The notes beneath the pieces were generated by a model, which saw only the letters and a list, made by a program, of their open reading frames with translations, was not told the DNA's origin and did not search any database. A DNA stretch of 64,000 bases, from the NCBI RefSeq assembly GCF_002025665.1, contig NZ_CP018786.1, forward strand, positions 4,898,001 through 4,962,000, given 5' to 3'. A program made the translations under genes and the position numbers. Position 1 is the stretch's first letter. The number at the start of each line of letters is the position of its first letter. This DNA is from Chryseobacterium indologenes (lineage in GTDB: Bacteria > Bacteroidota > Bacteroidia > Flavobacteriales > Weeksellaceae). Shown piece by piece: positions 59,291-64,000 of this stretch.

Positions 59291-60667
59291 ATGAATTTAC
59301 CGTACGCGGAACCTTTCCGCATTAAAATGGTGGAAGAAATCTATCAATCCACCAGAGAAGAAAGAGAGCAATGGCTTAAAGAAGCTAATTATAACCTTTT
59401 CAACCTAAGATCTTCACATGTTTATATTGACCTGCTTACCGATTCCGGAACAGGAGCCATGTCTGATAAACAATGGTCTGCTTTGATGACCGGAGACGAA
59501 AGCTATGCCGGATCACGTTCTTTTGAACAATTACAAAAAACCGTTGAAAAAATCACAGGATTCAAATATTTATTACCAACGCACCAGGGAAGAGCTGCAG
59601 AAAACGTTCTTTTCTCAGTATTGGTAAAAGAAGGTGACGTAGTTCCGGGGAACTCACATTTTGACACGACAAAAGGGCATATCGAAATCAGAAAGGCACA
59701 TGCTATTGATTGTACGATAGACGAAGCTTTTGACATTAATGATCTTCATCCTTTCAAAGGAAATATCAACCTTGAAAAACTTGAAGAAGTTTATAAAAGT
59801 CACCCTAAAGAAAACATTCCATTCTGTTTAATTACCATTACTTGTAACTCTTCTGGTGGACAACCTGTTTCTTTGGAAAATATGAAAGCAGTAAAAGCTC
59901 TTTCTGACCAATACGGAATCCCGGTATTCTTTGACTCGGCGAGATTTGCAGAGAATGCTTACTTTATCAAAAAAAGAGAAGCAGGACAGGAAAACAGAAG
60001 CATTAAGGACATCTGTAAAGAGATTTTCTCTTACGGAGACGGAATGACAATGAGTTCCAAAAAAGATGGTTTAGTAAATATCGGAGGATTCATTGCTTTG
60101 AATAATGAAGAAGTCTTCAGAAAAGCATCCAACTTCACGATCATTTACGAAGGTTTCATTACCTATGGAGGAATGGCCGGAAGAGATATGGCAGCATTGG
60201 CGGTAGGTCTTGATGAAGCTACTGAATTCGCTTACCTTGAAAGCAGAATTTCTCAGGTTGAATATCTTGGAAATAAGCTGATTGAATATGGAATTCCTGT
60301 TCAGAAACCTATCGGAGGACACGCTGTATTCATCGATTCATTAAACTTCCTTCCCAATGTTTCCCGTGAAGAATATCCGGCACAGACCTTAGGACTTGAA
60401 ATTTATAAGGAAGCAGGAATCAGAACTGTGGAAATCGGAACTTTGTTAGCCGACAGAGATCCTGCAACAAGAGAAAACCGTTATCCGAAGTTAGAACTGG
60501 TACGTCTGGCAATCCCTAGAAGAACGTATACCAACAACCATATGGATTATATTGCTGCCGCCATCAAAAACGTATACGAAAGACGTGACGAAATAGCAAA
60601 AGGATACAAGATTACGTGGGAACCGGAAATCTTAAGACACTTTACTGTTCAGCTTGAAAAAGCTTAA
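59291..60667 (+). CDS. tnaA: Tryptophanase (tryptophan indole-lyase)
   Basis: 458 residues of the beta-eliminating PLP lyase family: YIDLLTDSGTGAMSDKQWSAL, GDESYAGSRSF, LLPTHQGRAAENVL, MTMSSKKDGLVNIGGF with the PLP Lys, and PKLELVRLAIPRRTYT. The pocket segment reads IRTVEIGTLLADRDP. Tyrosine phenol-lyase has an Arg in this position (SMERGI), so the Ile favours tryptophanase, which forms indole, pyruvate and ammonia. No TnaC-like leader peptide is seen in the 95-base upstream spacer. Confidence 0.88.
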   Translation: MNLPYAEPFRIKMVEEIYQSTREEREQWLKEANYNLFNLRSSHVYIDLLTDSGTGAMSDKQWSALMTGDESYAGSRSFEQLQKTVEKITGFKYLLPTHQGRAAENVLFSVLVKEGDVVPGNSHFDTTKGHIEIRKAHAIDCTIDEAFDINDLHPFKGNINLEKLEEVYKSHPKENIPFCLITITCNSSGGQPVSLENMKAVKALSDQYGIPVFFDSARFAENAYFIKKREAGQENRSIKDICKEIFSYGDGMTMSSKKDGLVNIGGFIALNNEEVFRKASNFTIIYEGFITYGGMAGRDMAALAVGLDEATEFAYLESRISQVEYLGNKLIEYGIPVQKPIGGHAVFIDSLNFLPNVSREEYPAQTLGLEIYKEAGIRTVEIGTLLADRDPATRENRYPKLELVRLAIPRRTYTNNHMDYIAAAIKNVYERRDEIAKGYKITWEPEILRHFTVQLEKA

Positions 60668-60673
60668 TGATAG

Positions 60674-60700
60674 AACCGGAATTTTTTCCGGTTTTTTTTA
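60674..60700 (+). terminator. Terminator after tnaA
   Basis: AACCGGA (60674-60680) pairs with TCCGGTT (60687-60693), followed by T6. The rest of the 344-base gap to 61011 is AT-rich with no gene; only the promoter at 60914-60946 is recognised. Confidence 0.78.
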
Positions 60701-60913
60701 TGCCTAAAAACTCAAAGTTTGTTTGCAAAAAACAATCTTATTTCTTAATCCCCTCAAAACAATTCATCACTTAACCAACTAAAAACCATTGTGATATTGA
60801 GATCAAACACCTTTTATAAACACATATAAATCAATTATATATTTTTATTACACAGTATATCTTATGCTTTTCGTTTTATTTTTCATGAAATCAAAATCAA
60901 ATTGACTTATTTT

Positions 60914-60946
60914 TTGAAATAGTGAAGGTTTTTAATTTTAATTTTG
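60914..60946 (+). promoter_or_regulatory. Promoter of the monooxygenase/aminotransferase pair
   Basis: TTG (60914-60916), a 22-base spacer, TAATTTTG (60939-60946), about 65 bases before the first ATG. Confidence 0.5.
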
Positions 60947-61011
60947 CACTTACCTAAGAGTGATTAAAAAAATACTTAAAAAACCAACCTGAAAAACACT
61001 TTATTCCGAAA

Positions 61012-62088
61012 ATGAAGAAAATTGCTGTCGTGGGCGCCGGTATTTCTGGCTTGAGCATGGCGAATTACTTAGAAAAGCACAAGATCGACTACCACATTTA
61101 CGAAAGGAGAAAAAAAGAAGATCTGGCAGGTCACGGTTTTCTCATTCCACAGGAAGGAATGGATTATCTTTACCAGATTATTAACCCTGAACAGCTTCTC
61201 AAGCATGGAAACTTTCTAAAAAAATACATTAAGTATTCTCATACCGGAAAAGTTTTGGCTGAAAAGGAACTGGATCATGTTTTCGCTATTTCAAGACACT
61301 CATTAATCAATTTATTAGCCCAAAACATTGCTCCGGAAAAGATAACCTACGAAGAAACCATCATTATTGATGATCTACAGAACGGCAAACTGAAGCTTTC
61401 TGGCGGAACTATTATTGATGCCGACATTGCTGTCATCTCTGACGGCTCCAGAAGCCGGATCAGAAAACATCTTTTTAAAGATGAAATAATGAGAGCAGTA
61501 AGAGAAAGTGAAGTAGTGAATATCATTCAAAACAAAGAAATTGCAGATTCTGTTGAAAATGATTTTATGAAGTTTCACCATGAAGACGGAGGCCTTACTT
61601 TCGGGATTCTTAAACTTTCTGATGATATTGTTCTTTGGTATTCACAGTTTGACAACCAAAAATATATGATCAATGAATGTTCTGTGGAGAACTTAAGAAA
61701 ATACATGGTTGAAGTTTTTGAAAGCTGGCATCCTCTAGTCCCGGAAATCATCCAAAAATCAGACTATAAAAATGTACATTTATGGAATGTTTATGAACTT
61801 GAAAAACTCAATCCATTTTATCAGGAAAACACAGTATTCATAGGCGATGCAGCGCACCCACTGATTCCATTTACCAGTCAGGGAGTCACCTCTGCTTTGA
61901 AAGATTCGCTCTTATTAACTAGGCATTTAGTTGAAGAAGAAAATATACAGACCGCTTTCAGTAAGTACGAAGTAGAGAGAAAACCTGAAATCGAGGTTCA
62001 TATCAACAACGGAAGGATATTACTCAATCAGTTTCTGCTCCCGCTAAGTCAACAAACAGAAAATATTTTACCCATATCTTATAAATAA
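61012..62088 (+). CDS. FAD-dependent monooxygenase (PHBH-like)
   Basis: 358 residues. Rossmann FAD motif VVGAGISGLSMANYLEKHKI, the middle motif ADIAVISDGSRSRIR, and the FAD ribityl motif VFIGDAAHPLIPFTSQGVTSAL are all present. These are marks of the aromatic-hydroxylase flavoprotein superfamily. Cytoplasmic; substrate unknown. The stop codon overlaps the next start (TAATG), so its product and the aminotransferase-like product probably act together. Confidence 0.85.
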   Translation: MKKIAVVGAGISGLSMANYLEKHKIDYHIYERRKKEDLAGHGFLIPQEGMDYLYQIINPEQLLKHGNFLKKYIKYSHTGKVLAEKELDHVFAISRHSLINLLAQNIAPEKITYEETIIIDDLQNGKLKLSGGTIIDADIAVISDGSRSRIRKHLFKDEIMRAVRESEVVNIIQNKEIADSVENDFMKFHHEDGGLTFGILKLSDDIVLWYSQFDNQKYMINECSVENLRKYMVEVFESWHPLVPEIIQKSDYKNVHLWNVYELEKLNPFYQENTVFIGDAAHPLIPFTSQGVTSALKDSLLLTRHLVEEENIQTAFSKYEVERKPEIEVHINNGRILLNQFLLPLSQQTENILPISYK

Positions 62089-63248
62089 TGATGTTCACCA
62101 ATAACGATATCAATTTTGAAGCCCTGAAAAGAAAGGCGTATAACGGAAGATGGGCTACGCTCGAAGACGGAATCATTCCTCTTACGGCAGCTGATCCCGA
62201 CTTCAGAACAGCACCTGAAATAGAACAGGGAATTATTGAATACCTGAAAGACGGTTACCTCAGCTATGGCCCGTTTTCCGGACTTCCTGAGTTTAAGAAA
62301 AGCGTTGCGGATCATTTTAACATGGAAAAACATGGAAGTTTCTCACCGGAGAATGTTCTGGCTGTCAACAGTGCTGCCCAGGGAATGTTCCTTATTGCAT
62401 CTTATGTTCTCAATCCCGGAGATGAAGCCATTATTCTGGATCCTGTAGATTTTCTTTTCAAAAAATCAGTAGAAATTGCTGGTGGTAAGGTAATGCTCTG
62501 CCCTGTGGATACGATAACAGGAGAAATTGATTTTGAAAAACTGGTTTCATTAATCAATCCAAAGACTAAACTTATCAGCATATGCAATCCTCACAATCCG
62601 CTTGGAAAAGTTTATTCTAAAGAAGTATTGATAAAAGTAGCAGAAATTGCATCCTCTCATGACCTTTGGGTAATGAGTGATGAAATCTGGAGTGATATTA
62701 TTTATGATCATAAAGACTTTTATACGTATTCTTCCGTTTCGGAGAAGGCAAAGAGAAAGAGTTTTACCGTGTATGGGTTTTCAAAATCATTCGGAATAGC
62801 AGGATTAAGAATTGGGGCTGTACTCTGCAATGATCAGGACATTCTTGAAGACTTCACAGAAAAATCCAATTTCAACTCCACAATAGAAGGGGTTTCTACG
62901 CTGTCTCAGATTGCCGGAAGTGTAGCACTGGAGAAAGCAAAACCATGGTACAAAGAATTTTTGACTCACTTACAGAGCAACAGAGATCTTGCTTTCAGAT
63001 TATTAAACCGTTCAGAAATTGTAACCTCTAATCTGCCTGAAGCCACTTTTGTACTGTTTCCAAAGATAGAAAACGGAATGTCCAGTGATGAATTTGCCCA
63101 GCACGTCTTAAAACATGGAAAAGTAGCGATTGTTCCCGGATCAGAAAGATGGTTCGGAAAAGGAGCAGAGGGACATATCAGAATTTGCTTTTCTACATCC
63201 CAGGAAATTTTAGAAGAAGGAATTAACAGAATCATTACCAGCTTTTAA
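62088..63248 (+). CDS. PLP-dependent aminotransferase, class I/II (MalY/PatB-like)
   Basis: 386 residues; ATG at 62088 overlaps the previous stop and an alternative ATG follows directly. Fold-type I motifs: ICNPHNPLGKVYS, VMSDEIWSDIIYD, and the PLP Lys in YGFSKSFGIAGLRIG. The DEIWSD and SDEI wording and length fit the MalY/PatB branch (C-S beta-lyase or aminotransferase), so either activity is possible. Coupled to the upstream FAD monooxygenase gene. Confidence 0.85.
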   Translation: MMFTNNDINFEALKRKAYNGRWATLEDGIIPLTAADPDFRTAPEIEQGIIEYLKDGYLSYGPFSGLPEFKKSVADHFNMEKHGSFSPENVLAVNSAAQGMFLIASYVLNPGDEAIILDPVDFLFKKSVEIAGGKVMLCPVDTITGEIDFEKLVSLINPKTKLISICNPHNPLGKVYSKEVLIKVAEIASSHDLWVMSDEIWSDIIYDHKDFYTYSSVSEKAKRKSFTVYGFSKSFGIAGLRIGAVLCNDQDILEDFTEKSNFNSTIEGVSTLSQIAGSVALEKAKPWYKEFLTHLQSNRDLAFRLLNRSEIVTSNLPEATFVLFPKIENGMSSDEFAQHVLKHGKVAIVPGSERWFGKGAEGHIRICFSTSQEILEEGINRIITSF

Positions 63249-63353
63249 CATTAAAAATTTTAATTAAATTAACATAATAGATTATTATTTTTCCGAATTT
63301 ATCACAAATCAAAACAAAATTAAGATATCCATACTAAATATTTTATTTTCGTG

Positions 63354-63383
63354 TTGATTTAAAAATAAATATTGATAATTTTG
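63354..63383 (+). promoter_or_regulatory. Promoter of the TonB-dependent receptor gene
   Basis: TTG (63354-63356), a 19-base spacer, TAATTTTG (63376-63383), 27 bases before the ATG at 63411. Confidence 0.65.
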
Positions 63384-63410
63384 ATTAAATCATCACTCAA
63401 AATTATTAAT

Positions 63411-64000
63411 ATGAAAATAAAATACATCAGCATTATTTTCCTTGGAGTTTCTGCCTTCTCCTATGCCCAGCAGGTAAAAGATACTTTGAAAGAATCAAAA
63501 ATTGACGAAGTTGCCATTACCGGGAGCCGAAACAAGAAAAGAACAGTTGTAAACACGCCTGTTCCTATTGATATTATAGACATTAAACAGGTAAGCCAGT
63601 CAACGGGACAGGTGGAAATCAACCAGCTTTTACAGTTTTCTGCACCTTCTTTCAACTCCAATAAACAATCAGGATCCGACGGTGCTGATGCTGTAGATCC
63701 CGCGACGTTAAGAGGTCTTGGCCCTGACCAGACCTTACTTTTGTTAAATGGAAAAAGATATCACCAGTCTTCATTGATCAATCTTTTCGGAACTAAAGGA
63801 AGAGGAAACACCGGATATGATATGAATACCATTCCGATTGGCGCGATAAAAAGAGTGGAAGTTCTTCGTGACGGAGCATCAGCTCAGTACGGCTCTGATG
63901 CTATCGCAGGAGTTATCAATGTTATTTTGAATGACAGAGACAAAGGTTTTGAAGGAAATGCTTTTTATGGAATGAATCTTTTCAAAAGCCCCGGAAACAA
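63411..64000 (+). CDS. TonB-dependent receptor (5' part; continues beyond window)
   Basis: The gene runs off the right edge; about 196 residues are visible. A signal peptide (MKIKYISIIFLGVSAFSYAQ) is followed by a TonB-box-like IDEVAITGSR and the plug domain (LRGLGPDQTLLLLNGKRYHQ, IPIGAIKRVEVLRDGASAQYGSDAIAG, VINVIL). No N-terminal carboxypeptidase-like or signalling domain precedes the plug, so it is not a SusC-type protein nor an obvious sigma-regulated transducer. The ligand is unknown. It follows the monooxygenase/aminotransferase pair but has its own promoter. Confidence 0.9.
   Translation, partial: MKIKYISIIFLGVSAFSYAQQVKDTLKESKIDEVAITGSRNKKRTVVNTPVPIDIIDIKQVSQSTGQVEINQLLQFSAPSFNSNKQSGSDGADAVDPATLRGLGPDQTLLLLNGKRYHQSSLINLFGTKGRGNTGYDMNTIPIGAIKRVEVLRDGASAQYGSDAIAGVINVILNDRDKGFEGNAFYGMNLFKSPGN

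Noticed and set aside
59291..60667. Tyrosine phenol-lyase as the identity of the lyase
   Set aside because: The phenol-binding Arg segment (SMERGI in the enzyme as remembered) is replaced by TVEIGT, as in tryptophanase.

Overview
The window reads as a chromosome segment of a member of the Bacteroidota, most likely a Chryseobacterium-like flavobacterium. The evidence is low GC with AT-rich spacers, promoter boxes of the TAnnTTTG type (with a TTG about 19-22 nt upstream in the best cases), a type IX secretion (T9SS) C-terminal sorting domain, PorD, the bamD-rpoZ-coaBC-porD-recN order, a TonB-dependent receptor, an ECF sigma/anti-sigma/outer-membrane protein unit, and short double-glycine leader peptides starting MKNLKKL. 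The assignment is inferred from gene content and style, not from a database search.

Layout. 1-5.5 kb: 5'-part of a secreted GH13 alpha-amylase, a T9SS-exported FISUMP-type surface protein and a divergent AraC regulator. 5.5-9.2 kb: a small membrane protein, then class I and class II fumarases transcribed divergently. 9.2-11.5 kb: ECF sigma factor, anti-sigma-like protein and a coiled-coil/beta-barrel protein in one minus-strand unit. 11.7-12.1 kb: two double-glycine six-cysteine peptides. 12.2-15.3 kb: DyP peroxidase, ABC ATPase and DUF5687 membrane protein. 15.4-21.0 kb: recN, porD, coaBC, rpoZ, bamD. 21.1-24.5 kb: TetR regulator, then a plus-strand TatD-tcdA-rnpA-DUF4126 run. 24.5-31.9 kb: a minus-strand miaB-lipoprotein-TPR-sigma54 activator-membrane protein-lptE-Glu-rich TPR operon. 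32-39.9 kb: two secreted TonB-C-like proteins, poxB, lysA with a probable attenuator leader, a DEDDh exonuclease fused to a degenerate GIY-YIG-like region, and a HerA-like ATPase. 40-44.3 kb: an exported protein, a CstB-like persulfide dioxygenase/rhodanese, rhodanese lipoprotein, thioredoxin, and an omega-amidase-like hydrolase. 44.5-54 kb: a small barrel protein, rseP, two near-identical tRNA-Asn cassettes flanking a tricorn-like protease and an ATPase, and a DUF5686 outer-membrane protein. 54-55.6 kb: two further double-glycine peptides and rpmA/rplU. 55.7-64 kb: zinc-protease lipoprotein, acyltransferase, miaE, DUF502, tryptophanase, a coupled FAD-monooxygenase/aminotransferase pair, and the start of a TonB-dependent receptor.

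Most of the window is ordinary flavobacterial housekeeping with good operon structure. The signals most worth following are (i) four short precursor peptides in two unrelated six-cysteine families sharing one kind of double-glycine leader, two of them too short to be noticed by usual ORF calling and each with its own promoter and a duplicated 5' leader; (ii) a 23-codon lysine-rich leader ORF, antiterminator and terminator directly in front of lysA; (iii) a compact multi-hairpin element at 17157-17270; and (iv) a CstB-like sulfur operon. No CRISPR array, transposase, integrase or phage gene was seen.
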